A stretch of DNA of 64,000 nt from Sarcophilus harrisii. Taxonomy: Eukaryota; Chordata; Mammalia; Dasyuromorphia; Dasyuridae. Location: positions 132,428,804 to 132,492,803 of the forward strand of contig NC_045429.1 in assembly GCF_902635505.1 (NCBI RefSeq). Direction: 5' to 3'. Positions 1 to 10,829 of this stretch are shown piece after piece; the first letter of the stretch is position 1; every line of letters begins with the position of its first letter. A program made the position numbers and the translations under genes. The notes under the pieces are model-generated. The model made no database searches. It was not told the DNA's origin and saw only the letters and a list, made by a program, of their open reading frames with translations.

Positions 1-164
1 AATAATACAGAGCAACTCAGGGTTGGGATAATTGGGATTATAATTAATCCCATAAATATAATTGGGATAAAGCTAATGACTGCTTCTAGAATAAACATCC
101 ATAACACTCAAGTGTCTCTGACAGCTCTTTGTTAAACTGCTAAGAAAGCTAGGTGGTAGGAGGG

Positions 165-385
165 ATAGTGTGCTAGACATGGAGTTCAAATCCTGACTTG
201 GATATTTACTGGCTATGTGACCTGACCAAGCCAATTAAGCTCCATTTCCTCATCTATGAAATAGGGATAATGATAGCACTTACCTCCCAGAATTCTGGTG
301 GAAAAAAAAAAAAAAGATATTTGTAAAGCATTTTTGCAAACCTTTAATTTCTTTATAAATACTAACAATTATTATTCTATTTTTT
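165..385 (+). mobile_element. CORE/MIR-type SINE
   Basis: Sense copy: GTTCAAATCC box-B-like segment, the GGCTATGTGACCT core, TCCATTTCCTCATCTATGAAAT, then a tail resembling the TTTGCAAACCTTTA end of marsupial MIR-like SINEs. A run of 14 A interrupts it near 301. Confidence 0.7.
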
Positions 386-839
386 TCTCTTTTTTCCATA
401 TTTTTCTCTAACCAACACATCCTAGTCACCTAAATTATGCTAGTTGTGTTCTGGTGTGGGTGAGTGTGTCTGTTCCTCTTTAAGACTTCCCTATAAATGC
501 ATATTCTACAGGTATCTAGTTGTAGATTTAGAATTTCACTAAAGTATAATAACAAAAGACTTCTAGGTGGTCCAATGGATAGAATTGGAAAGTTTGAATA
601 TACAGAAGCCAACTACCTTTGGATTATCCCAAATTCTTAAGATTAATTGAATAGACAACATTTCTACACTTTTCATTTCCTATATCTCTGGAGACCATAA
701 TTCAATTCAAATCTCAAGAATGGGAATCACAAAAATTACCAAAAAAAAAAAAAAAAAATCACAACTGGAAGTTACTTAACTATTATAATTATCAGCTCAT
801 GGTTATTTTTATAGGAAATCTTTCTGACTTGAGACTCAA

Positions 840-990
840 ACTTTAGAGCTAGAGAGGACCTTGGAGATTCTCTTCTCATTTTACAGTCAAGGAGAACTGA
901 GGCCCAGAGGTAACATATTTGTCAAAAAATCACATAGAAAATGTCAGAGACAGAATTTGAACTCAGGGTCCCTTGACTTTAAATCCAGTA
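840..990 (-). mobile_element. MIR-type SINE, antisense
   Basis: CATTTTACAGTCAAGGAGAA and CTGAGGCCCAGAGGTAA followed by TTTGAACTCAGGGTCC is the reverse complement of the SINE core. It shares the AGAGCTAGAGAGGACCTTGG edge seen in several other copies here. Confidence 0.65.
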
Positions 991-1189
991 CACTTGGAAT
1001 TATGCCATGGTTTTGTTTGGACTGAATCACAGTCCCCAGTAATATGAGAAATGAAAAATGTAGAAATTCTATCTATTGAATTAATCCTAAGGATTTGGGA
1101 TAATGTAAAGGTAGAGGGTTCTATACATTCAAACCTTTCAGCTCTACCATTCTGTTGTAATCCCAGGAAGGGGAGGGAAAAGAACAAAA

Positions 1190-1405
1190 GCATGTCCAAT
1201 TCTTTGTGACCCCATTTGAGGTTTTTTTGGCAAAGATATTGGAGTGGTTTGTCATTTCATTCTCAAGCTCATTTTACAGATGAGGAAACTGAGGCAAGCA
1301 GAGTTAAGTGGCTTGCCTGGGGTCACACAGCTAATAAGGCTGAATTTGAACTCAGGTATTCTTGACTCCAGTGCCTTTGCACTAATCCCTGCACCATCTA
1401 ACTGT
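1190..1405 (-). mobile_element. CORE SINE with BovB/RTE-like tail, antisense
   Basis: The left end, TTCTTTGTGACCCCATTTG, resembles the BovB/RTE 3' tail. It is followed by the antisense core (CATTTTACAGATGAGGAAAC) and the tRNA-like head ending at TGCACCATCTAACTG. Nearly full length. Confidence 0.75.
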
Positions 1406-1509
1406 TCATATCATTAAGTACTTTAGTAAAAAAGTATGAATAGACTGGAGTCATCTCTGGATTCTGTCACTTATTAGCTATGTTAATATTATTATTTATA
1501 TATTTTTAG

Positions 1510-2105
1510 TCAATACTTGGGGTTTCATTTGTGTAGGAAACTCCCAGATGTGGAAACTATTAGACTTGTGCTAAGCACTGGGGATACAAAAAAAAGTCAA
1601 AAGACAATCCTGCCTTCAAGGAGTTTACAATCTAATGGGGAAACAACCAGCATACAAACAAAATATATAACAAGGATAAATGGGAAGGAAATAAAATTAA
1701 ATTGTTGTTCAGTAGTTTCAGTCTGTCACACTCTTCATGACTCTATTTGGGTCATACTTCCTCACTCCCTTTTCTTGCCAAAGATACTAGAGTGATTTGC
1801 CATTTTCTTCTCCAGCTGATTTGATAAATGAGGAAACCGAGACAAACAATGTTAAGTGACTTACTTAGGGTCACCCAGCTAGTGTCTGAGACCAGATTTG
1901 AACTCAGGAAGATAAGACTTTCTGGCTTTGACTAAAAAGGAAGCCAAGAAGGAAGTAGGCAGAGATAAGGAGGAAGAACATTACAAAGATGGAATGACTT
2001 AGTCATGAATCAAGGAAGTGGGTATCACAGAATTGAAGAGTCTATGGTGGAAATAAGAGGGAAACAGATGGGGAAGAAGTAGGTTATAATGGACTTTGAA
2101 CACCA
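1510..2105 (-). mobile_element. L2 LINE 3' portion, antisense, split by a SINE
   Basis: GTGCTAAGCACTGGGGATAC and AGGAGTTTACAATCTAATGG match the reverse complement of the L2 3' end. The L2 resumes after 1915 with GGAAGCCAAGAAGGAAG. A SINE at 1692-1915 interrupts it. Confidence 0.65.
1692..1915 (-). mobile_element. CORE SINE with RTE-like tail inside L2
   Basis: Begins TTGTTGTTCAGTAGTTTCAG, continues through the BovB-like CACTCTTCATGACTC motif, the antisense core and TTTGAACTCAGGAAG. L2 sequence lies on both sides, so this SINE is the younger element. Confidence 0.7.
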
Positions 2106-2109
2106 GAGG

Positions 2110-2330
2110 ATTAAGAGCCTGAAGGTCTGCAGAATGCTTCATGTATATTATCCCATTTTATCCCCAAAATAACAGAGATAAGTTTTATCATGCCCATTGT
2201 ACAGATATCAAAACTAAGACTATGAAATGTAACTTGGTCAAGGACACACAGCTCATAGGTGTCTGAGGAGGAATTCAAACCCAAGTGTTTCCTGATTAAG
2301 TCCACTGCTCCATCCTCATGCTGTCCTGTA
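2110..2330 (-). mobile_element. MIR-type SINE, antisense
   Basis: Antisense MIR order: TTATCCCATTTTATCC, then ACACACAGCTCATAGG, then a degraded head ending near CACTGCTCCATCC. Older and more diverged than its neighbours. Confidence 0.55.
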
Positions 2331-3003
2331 GCAAGGCTTAAGAAAAAACATTTCTTTTTTTTTTTTTTTTTTTTAATTTCCTATGACTTCCTTGTTATCC
2401 GAAGAACCATTTATGTATAAGAATCCATATCCATTTCACCAACAGGCTCATTTTAGAAAGGCTAAAGGCAAAATGAGCAACTTCTCTTATTTTCAAATAT
2501 CATTTGTAACAGAGACATTGGACATGATGTTTGGAAGGGTTGCTAACCAACATTCTATAGAACAAAGTGTTGGTGTTTGGTGGTTATGAGTCACGGATGA
2601 ATGACTTCACCCACTGTGAACCTCAAACTGGGTGTGTCATATGCTTTAGATTAACTAAGAGCTCTTTACTCTTTCAGGTGAAGGAAGTTTTCCCCTTAGC
2701 TGCTTAACCTTCAATATCTTCGAAGAACAAACTCAAGTTTGATGTCATTGAAGTTTCTACAAATAGGATTTTGAAGGGCAGCAATTGCCGATTAGATTAA
2801 ATGACAGTCAATTTGGGGCTGGCTAAACTATGGGAAATAATGAGTTTATTTTCTACATTTGTCATATAGAAGCAGTCTAGAAGCTGCTCTTATAAATAGG
2901 AACTTCCTCCTTTTTAATAATTTCATATTATGTCATTTTCACCTATTTGTGAGTATGGGATGTCTATCCAGTGAGATGGAAGCTCCCAGAAGACAAATTC
3001 TTG

Positions 3004-3024
3004 TTCTTTCTTTTTCTTTCTTTT

Positions 3025-3088
<64 letters not shown>

Positions 3089-3245
3089 TTTCTTTCTTTC
3101 TTTCTTTCTTTCCTTCTTCCTTCCCTTTCTTTTTCCTTTGCTCCCTCCCTCCTTTCCTTCCTTCTTTTTTCTTTTGCTTTCTCTCTCCTTTTCTTCCTTC
3201 CTTCCTTCCTTCCTTCCTTCCTTCCTTCCTTCCTTCCTTCCTTCC
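3004..3245. repeat. Compound TTTC / TTCC microsatellite
   Basis: About 100 bases of TTTC units pass through a mixed pyrimidine zone into about 50 bases of TTCC units. All long open frames here, on both strands, are translations of this repeat. Confidence 0.95.
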
Positions 3246-3430
3246 CAAAGATAATGGAATGGAATTTCCTTCTCCAGCTCATTTTACAAATGAAGAAACT
3301 GAGGCCAACTGAGTGTCTAGCATCACTCAGCTAGTAAGAGTTTGAGGTCATTGAAGATCATGAAGATTTGAACTCGAATCTTCCTGTCTCCAGGCCTAAT
3401 GCTCTATCCAGTGGATCATCTAGCTTCTTG
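3246..3430 (-). mobile_element. CORE SINE, antisense, next to microsatellite
   Basis: TTTCCTTCTCCAGCTCATTT, then AACTGAGGCCAACTGAG and GCTCTATCCAGTGGATCATC. The pyrimidine microsatellite sits exactly at its 3'-tail side. Confidence 0.65.
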
Positions 3431-3459
3431 TTCTATCATAGATCCTTTTTGTATGATAA

Positions 3460-3625
3460 TGGACAGAGAGTTGTGGTTTTCAAAGAGAACCAATTACATC
3501 AGGAAGGTGATGTCTTGACTTGCAAGTTACTTGGATTTAAGTGAGGCCGAACTGTGCAAAGTCATCCACCTCACTCTCTCCTCCAGAATCATCTGAGTCC
3601 AGTGGTAAGATATGGACATGGTTCA
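3460..3625 (-). mobile_element. Marsupial MAR1-like SINE
   Basis: On the minus strand it runs from CCACTGGACTCAGATGATTC through GAGAGAGTGAGGTGGATGAC to a terminus like GTTCTCTTTGAAAACC. That terminus resembles the 3' end of the zinc-finger-tailed LINE at 24640-25240. The family name is from memory. Confidence 0.5.
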
Positions 3626-3884
3626 GCAACAGGCAAATCAGTCAGTCCATAAATAACTCTTTATTTCACATATACTAAAACCACTAAGCTCTCTGTTTCC
3701 TCATCTTGTAGGAAAGAGATAATATTTTTGCCATCTTCCTCACAGGTTTGTATTGAGAAAAACAGTTTTAAATTTTAGAGTGTTATAAAAGCATGATTAA
3801 TGATTATATTCAGACAACAATCAATATTCCAAATGAACTCTTTAAGATGAATAAAAGGGGACATTTCTATAATCCATTGTTTGT

Positions 3885-4140
3885 AGAGCCCTTTGTATAT
3901 TAGTAATTGACATGTAGCTAATAACAGCTAACATTTATAGAGAGGTTTAAGGTTTTACTTTAAAAATGTCATTTCATTTGATCCTCACAACAACTCTAGG
4001 AAGTAAGAACTGTTATGATCTCCATTTTACAAATGAAGAAACTGAGGCAGAGAGTTAGCTAAATGACTAGCCCAAGGTCACACATCTAGAAAAGGATCTG
4101 AGTCTGGATTTGAATCCATATCTTCCTGAGTTGATTACCA
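3885..4140 (-). mobile_element. MIR, antisense
   Basis: AACAGCTAACATTTATAGAG, TTTGATCCTCACAACAACTC, CATTTTACAAATGAAGAAAC and CCAAGGTCACACATCTAG follow MIR order in reverse complement; nearly full length. Confidence 0.75.
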
Positions 4141-4499
4141 TTTTGTAGCAGCTCACCTTTTTGAAACAGACTTTTTTTTTAAAACATTGCTGTGATTTTT
4201 CTTCCAGTGAATCACTGATATTTAAGCAGGATCCATGATAGAGAGAAAAGACCATAAATTGTGCCTCCAGTTTTCTCCATATTCTAGCTGAATTGTTTCC
4301 TCTCTTAACAGATGAAACAAAAAATGGTAAGAGTGAGCTAAAGAAATCCTGATGAAGTTATTTTTCCTAACCTCTTTTTGTGAACCAGTTGACATGCAAT
4401 AATTTCTCCCTCATCAGTGACTTATTACATAGAATGCTGGATATTTACTAGCTGTATAATTCTGGGGCAGCTGCATCACATCTTTCATTTTCCATTTCC

Positions 4500-4860
4500 T
4501 CATCTATGAAATCAGTCAATAAACATAAATAAATCCCTGCAATAAGCCCTAATATGTCCCTAGCATATGCTTTACTATGTGTTTAGTGCTGAGGATATAG
4601 ACAAACAGTCCTTGCCCTCAAGTAGCTCACAATTTAATGGAAGATACAGCAAGCAAGCGAATATATTCAAACAAGCTACATGCAATGTAAATAGGAAATG
4701 ATTAAAAGAGGGAAGGCGCTAGAATTAATAGGGATTGGGAAAGGTTTCCTGTGTAACAGGTGAAAATGGGGAGGAAGAGCACTACAGGGATGGGAGACAA
4801 CGACAGAAAATGACCAAAGTTGAGAGATGGAATAGCAAAAAGGCCTGTAAATGGGGATAA
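4500..4860 (-). mobile_element. L2 3' portion, antisense
   Basis: CAGTCAATAAACATAAATAA at the left, then CAGTCCTTGCCCTCAAGTAG, GGGAAGGCGCTAGAATTAAT and a diverged remainder, matching the reverse complement of the L2 3' end. Confidence 0.7.
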
Positions 4861-5389
4861 TAATAGCATTCATCTGATAGGGTTGGTATAAGGAGAAAAT
4901 GAGACAATATGTGTAAAGTACTTTATGTATCTCAAAGAACTACATAAATATTGGCTTGTTATTTGAAGAGGCAGCATTACAAAAAATTTAGTTTTTGAAA
5001 TGCCAGACTTAAGGTAGTCATAAAATTATTGTAATATGAAAATACAACATATGGTTTCTGTTCAGATCAAGAAGAATTTAGATGTACTGAAGATATTCAA
5101 GGTCACAGTCCAATCAGATGAACTGGGAAAGTAAATTCATTAGTTGCATTTATTGAATTAATAGTTAATATTAATTGTTCACATTTCCAGGTTCACATAG
5201 TTACCTCTTTGATGAGCAGTGAATCACCCAGTATAATTTTTTTTCATAAAACAGAGTCTCATATGTAAAATAGGATCTCTTCATTTGTCTTGCCACTATA
5301 TACTAAGGACCTCTAGGTACTGCTATCCAAAAGATTGATTTTTACTGTACCCTAAGGACCACTGGACCTTTTCATAAACCTTGTAGCTG

Positions 5390-5510
5390 TATCTTCCTGT
5401 TGTTACTCCCAATTGGGAGGTGAACTCCTTAATTGCAGGGATTGACTTTCTTTTCTATGTGTATTCCTAGTACTTAGCAAAATACTTGGCACATAATAAA
5501 TGCCTACACA
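5390..5510 (+). mobile_element. L2 3' terminus
   Basis: GAACTCCTTAATTGCAGGGA, then ACTTAGCAAAATACTTGGCA and CATAATAAATGCC give the sense L2 3' end. Confidence 0.65.
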
Positions 5511-5519
5511 CAAAACAGG

Positions 5520-6940
5520 GAAAATGTGCTTGGATAAAATTTTGCCTGAGAGTCATTCAGGCAAGATTTTCTTGAGGATAAGAAATAAATGTGAAATGGC
5601 ACAGATTTTCCAGCATTTCGATAACATCCTATTCTCATAATTGATGAGAATCTACCATTTCACTACTCATTGTCCCATGTGAAGAAGTAGAGATCAAACT
5701 TAAGAAGGTGAAGAACATGATGACACCCACTAGATCCAGGAAAAAATCCATTCTGGAACTCTAAGGCACTCAGAAATAGATGTTCAAGCTGGCTCAAAGA
5801 GGAGAATATTCTGAAATAATAGAAAAATGGTGATTATTAACTTTTTTTTTTTTAAAAAGTGACCAACAAGACATCAGTAAGTAAAACCAAATGCCTACTC
5901 TCTCATTCATATAAAATAATTATTAGACTAATCTAAGTATAGATAAAAACACAAGAAAGGAACAAACATATGATTCTCAACAAGCCACATTTTCAAAGTG
6001 AGACAACTGAAAGTTGTGGAGAATATAAAAGTATTTATCAAAAAAAAAAAAAAAAAAAAAAAGCTTGTATGATAGCTAACTTCGTGTATTTGCAAGGATG
6101 TCAGGGGTCTTGCTCTTCTTGGCCTCACAGGACAGAACTAGGAACAATGGACATATGTTACAAAGAAGCTAATGATTGGGCTGATATATAGGCTCCTAAA
6201 TTTAGAACTAACCCCAAATAGTATGGACTTTCTCAAGAGGTATCAGGTCCCCCTTCACAAAGCGTCTTCAAACAAAGACTAAATATTTTGGGGGTATCTT
6301 AATTAAATCAACAAACATTTTTATACTAAACACTCTATGTAAATAGATGAAAAATGGAAAAGAATTGTTAAAATTTCCACGACAAATTATTTTCTCCATT
6401 AATATGAACAGAACCAGCATACTGGATTCTAACATCCCAACATAAATGCGACAGTAGAAATAGCAATAAACTAGATAAAAATGGAAGGAGCAACTGGACC
6501 AAGCAAATTATATATAAAGGAGGATTGGGTCAGAAATGACATAATTTTGAGGGCATTGAGAAATCAGTTCTTATAATATAGAAAGAAGAGAAGATATATG
6601 AAATAAAAGGGGAAAATCAAGGGGAAGGGGCATTGATGATTACAATGCTTGCTTTTCATCTCTCTTTGAGAATTTATATATATATATATGTGATATCCTT
6701 TATGACTATATGAGAAAGGAATAGATAAACTTTCAAAATTAATATTCTACAGTAATGTTTTTATAGTCACACAATTCACTGGAAAGTGCAAATAATATAA
6801 TATCTTTTTTTTTTTTTTACTATTTTTAAAAGGACATAATTAGGTAGGGCAAAATATAATCTCAAATACTAATTTCCAGCATGATATCTTCTGTGCACAT
6901 ACTAAGATAATACAAGATTCCCTGATAGATACAACAGAAG
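5520..6940. other. AT-rich stretch, little recognisable
   Basis: Contains a run of about 24 A near 6040-6062 and a TA run near 6678. A phrase at 6190-6300 resembles DNA-transposon debris but was not placed in a family. No gene seen. Confidence 0.5.
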
Positions 6941-6944
6941 TAAC

Positions 6945-8765
6945 TTTGATATTCCTCTGATTTTTAAAAAATGTGGCAAAGTCAAGAATATCAAGGTAAT
7001 TATGAATTTAAAAAATGTAAAAGAAAATAATCTAGCTGTACCAGACTTAAAACTGTATTATAAAGTGGCAGATATGAAAACCATTTGGTACTGGCTAAGA
7101 AACAGAGTAGTACATGAATGGAATAGGTTAGGTTCACAAGATAACTATAGTTAGTAATCTACTGTTTGATTAACCCAAAGACTCCAGCTTCTGGATAAGT
7201 ACTCACTATTTGACAAAAATTACTGAAAAAACTGGAAAATAGTATAGCAGAAATTTATCATAGATTAACATTATACACTCTAAACTAAGATAAGGCTGAA
7301 ATGGATTCATGATTTAGTCATGAAGGTTGATATTAACCTTCAAACAAATTAGGAGAGCAAGGGATAGTTTATTCATCAGATCTTTGGAGAAGTGAGGAAT
7401 TTAAAGCAAGAAATAGAGAACATTGTAAAATGCAAAATAGATAATTTTGATTATTTTAAATTAAAAAGATTTGAGCAAACAAAGCCAATGAAGCCATTAT
7501 GAAAAGGAAAGCAGAAAGCTGGGAAACAATTTTTATAATCAGTATTTCTGATAAAGGCTTCATTTATAAAATATATAGAAAACTGGTTCAAATTTTTAAT
7601 AATACAAATCATTCCCCAATTGATAAATGGTCAAAGGATATCAAGAGACTATTTTCAGATGAAGAAAATAAAAAGCCATCTACAATCTATAAAAAAATAA
7701 TCTAAAGCACTACTGATTAAAGAAATCCAAATGAAAACAACTCTGAGGTACCACATCACACCTATCAGATTAGCTAAATTGACAGGGAAAGAAAAGGATA
7801 AATGTTAGAGAGGATCTGGGGAAAATATGCTCTAAATCATTTTGGATTACTGAAAAGCAAATTAAAACAACTCTGTGGTACCACCTCACAATTCTCAGAT
7901 TGGCTAAAATGATAGGAAAAGATAAGGATAAAAAAAAAAGATAAGGATAAATGTTGGTGGGAATGTGGAAAAACTGGAATACTAACACATTGTTGGTGGA
8001 GTTGTAAACTGATTCAGCCATTCTGGAAAACAATTTACAACTAGGCCCAAGAGCCATAAAGTGCCACTAATAGATCTATATCCCAAAGAAGTTATAAAAG
8101 AGGGGAAAGAATACACATATGTAAAAATGTTTGTAGCAGCCCTTTTGGTGGGGACACAATTGGAAATTGAATGTATGCCCATATATTAGGAATGGCTGAA
8201 TACATTGTGGTATATGATTGTAATGGAATACTATTGTTCTATAAGAAGTAATGAACAGGCTGACTTCAGAAAAACCCAGAAAGATCTATATGAACTGATG
8301 CTAAGTGAAGTGAGCAAAATGAGGAAAATATTGTACGCAGTAACAGCAACATTGCATGATGATCACCCATGATAGACATAGCTCCTTTCAGCAACATAGT
8401 GATCCAAGACAATTCCAGTAGACTACGGATGGGAAATGCCATCCACATCCAGAGAAAGAACTCTGCAGACTAAATACAGATTGAAGCATACTATATTCAC
8501 CTTTTTGATTTTTTTTGTTTTTCTTTCTTGTGATTTTTCCCTTCTGGGGATTTTTTTCCCCCACATGGCTCATATGGAAATATGTTAAAATGATTGCACA
8601 TATATAATCTATATCAAATTGTTTGCTGTCTTGGTGAGGAAGAAAGGAGGGAGAGGAAGAAAAAAAATTAAAACTCAAAATTTTACAAAAATTAATATTG
8701 AAAAACCTCTTTACTTACAATTGGAAAAATAATATATCATTAAAATAAAATTTTAAAAAATTAAA
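6945..8765 (+). mobile_element. L1 LINE, ORF2 C-terminal part and 3' end
   Basis: Sense, 5'-truncated. Around 7045-7140 it encodes PDLKLYYKVADMKTIWYWL, matching the L1 ORF2 LPDFKLYYKA segment. At 7499-7705 an open piece with SDKGFIYKIYRKL and KWSKDIKRLF matches ORF2 SDKGLISRIYNEL and KWAKDMNRHF. From about 7720 the segment encoding the ORF2 tail is degraded, and its AAACAACTCTGAGGTACCAC motif occurs twice (7735 and 7867). The end is AACTCAAAATTTTACAAA plus an A-rich tail. Nonfunctional. Confidence 0.85.
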
Positions 8766-8774
8766 ATAAAAAAT

Positions 8775-9460
8775 AAAATGTGGCACAAAACAAGGAGGCA
8801 TATGATCACTAAGGAAATTTAGTATTATTATAGCGAATGCCCTGCTTAGAATTCAAATAAAAAGTTGATTCCTTATAAATGCTGAAGTCTTCCTGATGCT
8901 ATTGGTTGCAAGTGACATTGCACCAAATGCATCAAGTGCTAGAACATTATTCAATCTCCTAAGTGAGATCCACAGTCATAAAAAAAAAAAAATTGCCCTA
9001 ACCATTCATACAGAAAAAAAAAAAAAAACTAAGTGAATGAAAAGGACATTTTTTCCAGAAAATTATATTCTGATTGAATCCCCCTGTGTTGTCCCATCAG
9101 TACATATAATTAGAGATTTTGCTGATGGATAATAAAATGGATCCATAATTGAACAAGAAATAAGCAGGTTGGATTGCACTTTGGGAGAATAGGTAGCATC
9201 TCAGAATCCAGGCATTTCCTTGAAACAAAATCCACTATTTTTAATACCAATTTTATCCTGACAATGCAATATTTAATGTATTTAAATCATGAAGTACCAG
9301 AAATTCCAAAGAATCAAAGCATTGGTGACACAAAGGAATAATTAATATACATATTCAGGAAGGAGTATAAATATATTATTAAAGATGAGTTAAATGCAGG
9401 AAATGGCATGAAAGATGTTACAATGAGATATATGTCTGTAAAAGAACATGGGCCTGTCAT
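8775..9460 (+). mobile_element. RTE/BovB-like LINE, C-terminal RT region
   Basis: Conceptual fragments in order resemble RTE reverse transcriptase: LLVASDIAPNASSARTLFNL (compare the RTE FADDI..L segment; the catalytic Asp pair is not intact), then DGSIIEQEISR-like sequence, then GMKDVTMRYMSVKEHGPVM (compare GVKDV..IY..K.RWAGHV). It starts directly after the L1 tail. Heavily degraded; assigned by pattern of motifs. Confidence 0.5.
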
Positions 9461-9464
9461 GTAA

Positions 9465-10030
9465 TGAATTAATAAGTCAATAACAATATGCCAGGAATTG
9501 TACTGATCGCTAGGTATACAAATATGAAAAGACAGTCTCCATTCTTAAGAAGCTTACAATCTAATGGGGGAACTCAACATTCAAAAGGAAGCTGAAAAGA
9601 GTTGACTGCAATGGAAAGAAAGACGGTATTAATTATTTAGTTCTGGAGTCATGATGGAAAAGTCCAAAATAATGCAACCAGGTGGTAGAATGAAAATGAA
9701 GGATTACAAATGAACAGCACATGGATCATTCTAGTATCCAAATCATATTTGGAAACATAGAGGAAGACCTTTAGATTGTTAGATGTATCTCTAGAAGAAA
9801 TCAGTGAGGTGCACAGGACTAAAAACCATAGATGGGGTTTTGGCTATACCTTTGGAAAAGTACCTACAATAATGAGATCACTGACAGAGTCACTGAAATA
9901 TTGAATGAGCTATGTAAAAACATTGTGATGGATGCTGGAAATATTAGGATGAAAAATAAGTTTTTTCCTTTAAGGAGCTAAAAATCTAATAGGGTGATTA
10001 TGACATGCACAAAAATAAATAGGATACAAG
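9465..10030 (-). mobile_element. L2 3' fragments, antisense
   Basis: Two antisense L2-like pieces: ATTCTTAAGAAGCTTACAAT near 9540 and TTTAAGGAGCTAAAAATCTA near 9970, separated by unassigned sequence at about 9600-9930. Confidence 0.5.
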
Positions 10031-10184
10031 ATAAATCTAAATTTCTTGAGGGTGGGAACTGTTTTTTTTTCATCTTTTTCATTTTTAATATTAGAATCTA
10101 GCATAGAGCTTAACTCTTAAGTAAATTATTTAGTTAATAATAGTTGAACTAATTGTGACAGAACCGAAGTGATAACAAATTTAG

Positions 10185-10375
10185 AGAAGGAAGGAAATAA
10201 GCATTTATTAAATGTCTGCTGTATGTTAGACACTGTGCTAAGAGCTTATAAATATTATCTCATTTGATCCTTACAACAATTCTGGGGGTATAAATTATGA
10301 TAATCCCCATTTTTTTGCTGAGGAAACTAAAACAAACTGATTATGTGACTTGTCCAGGGTGACTTTCAACTAGAT
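10185..10375 (-). mobile_element. MIR, antisense
   Basis: AAGCATTTATTAAATGTCTG, CATTTGATCCTTACAACAAT and GACTTGTCCAGGGTGAC in antisense MIR order. Confidence 0.7.
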
Positions 10376-10379
10376 TACA

Positions 10380-10780
10380 GATCTTAAAGAAACAAAGGGA
10401 TTTCAATAATTAGTGATGTGGAGGTTAGTCTGTTCAGGGACAGGGAATTGTCCATGAAGATATGTGGAAGAAAAGATTATAGGACAAGGTTAGAGAAAAG
10501 CTTAGCTGAATATAGGTTATGAAGGCAAATAGCATGAAACAAAGCTGGAACTATAAGTTGAGACCAAAGTGAGAAATAGTTAAATGTTGGTCAAGATTTG
10601 TATTCTTTTTTCTTATAAGCAATAGGAAACCAGTGAAGATTGTTTATTTGGCTTTGAACAGAGGAATGGGAAGATCAGACTTGTGAACAAGCAAGGTATT
10701 TGGGAACAGACTGAAAGATGGATTGGAAAAGGGAAAACATGAGGCCAAAAGACCATTCATTAAACTATTGCAATTGTACA
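10380..10780 (-). mobile_element. L2 internal fragment, antisense
   Basis: AATAGGAAACCAGTGAAGAT and GGAATGGGAAGATCAGACTT match the reverse complement of the L2 segment around the C-terminus of its ORF2. Confidence 0.5.
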
Positions 10781-10786
10781 TTTGGG

Positions 10787-10787
<1 letters not shown>

Positions 10788-10820
<33 letters not shown>
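10788..10820. repeat. GT dinucleotide microsatellite
   Basis: About 16 GT units following TTTGGGG. Confidence 0.95.
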
Positions 10821-10821
<1 letters not shown>

Positions 10822-10829
10822 CAAACATG

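Noticed and set aside
2859-3312. Phe/Leu/Ser- and Lys/Glu-rich frames on both strands
   Set aside because: Products of a TTTC/TTCC microsatellite.
7499-7705. 68-residue frame with SDKGFIYKIYRKL
   Set aside because: A piece of L1 ORF2, not a host gene.
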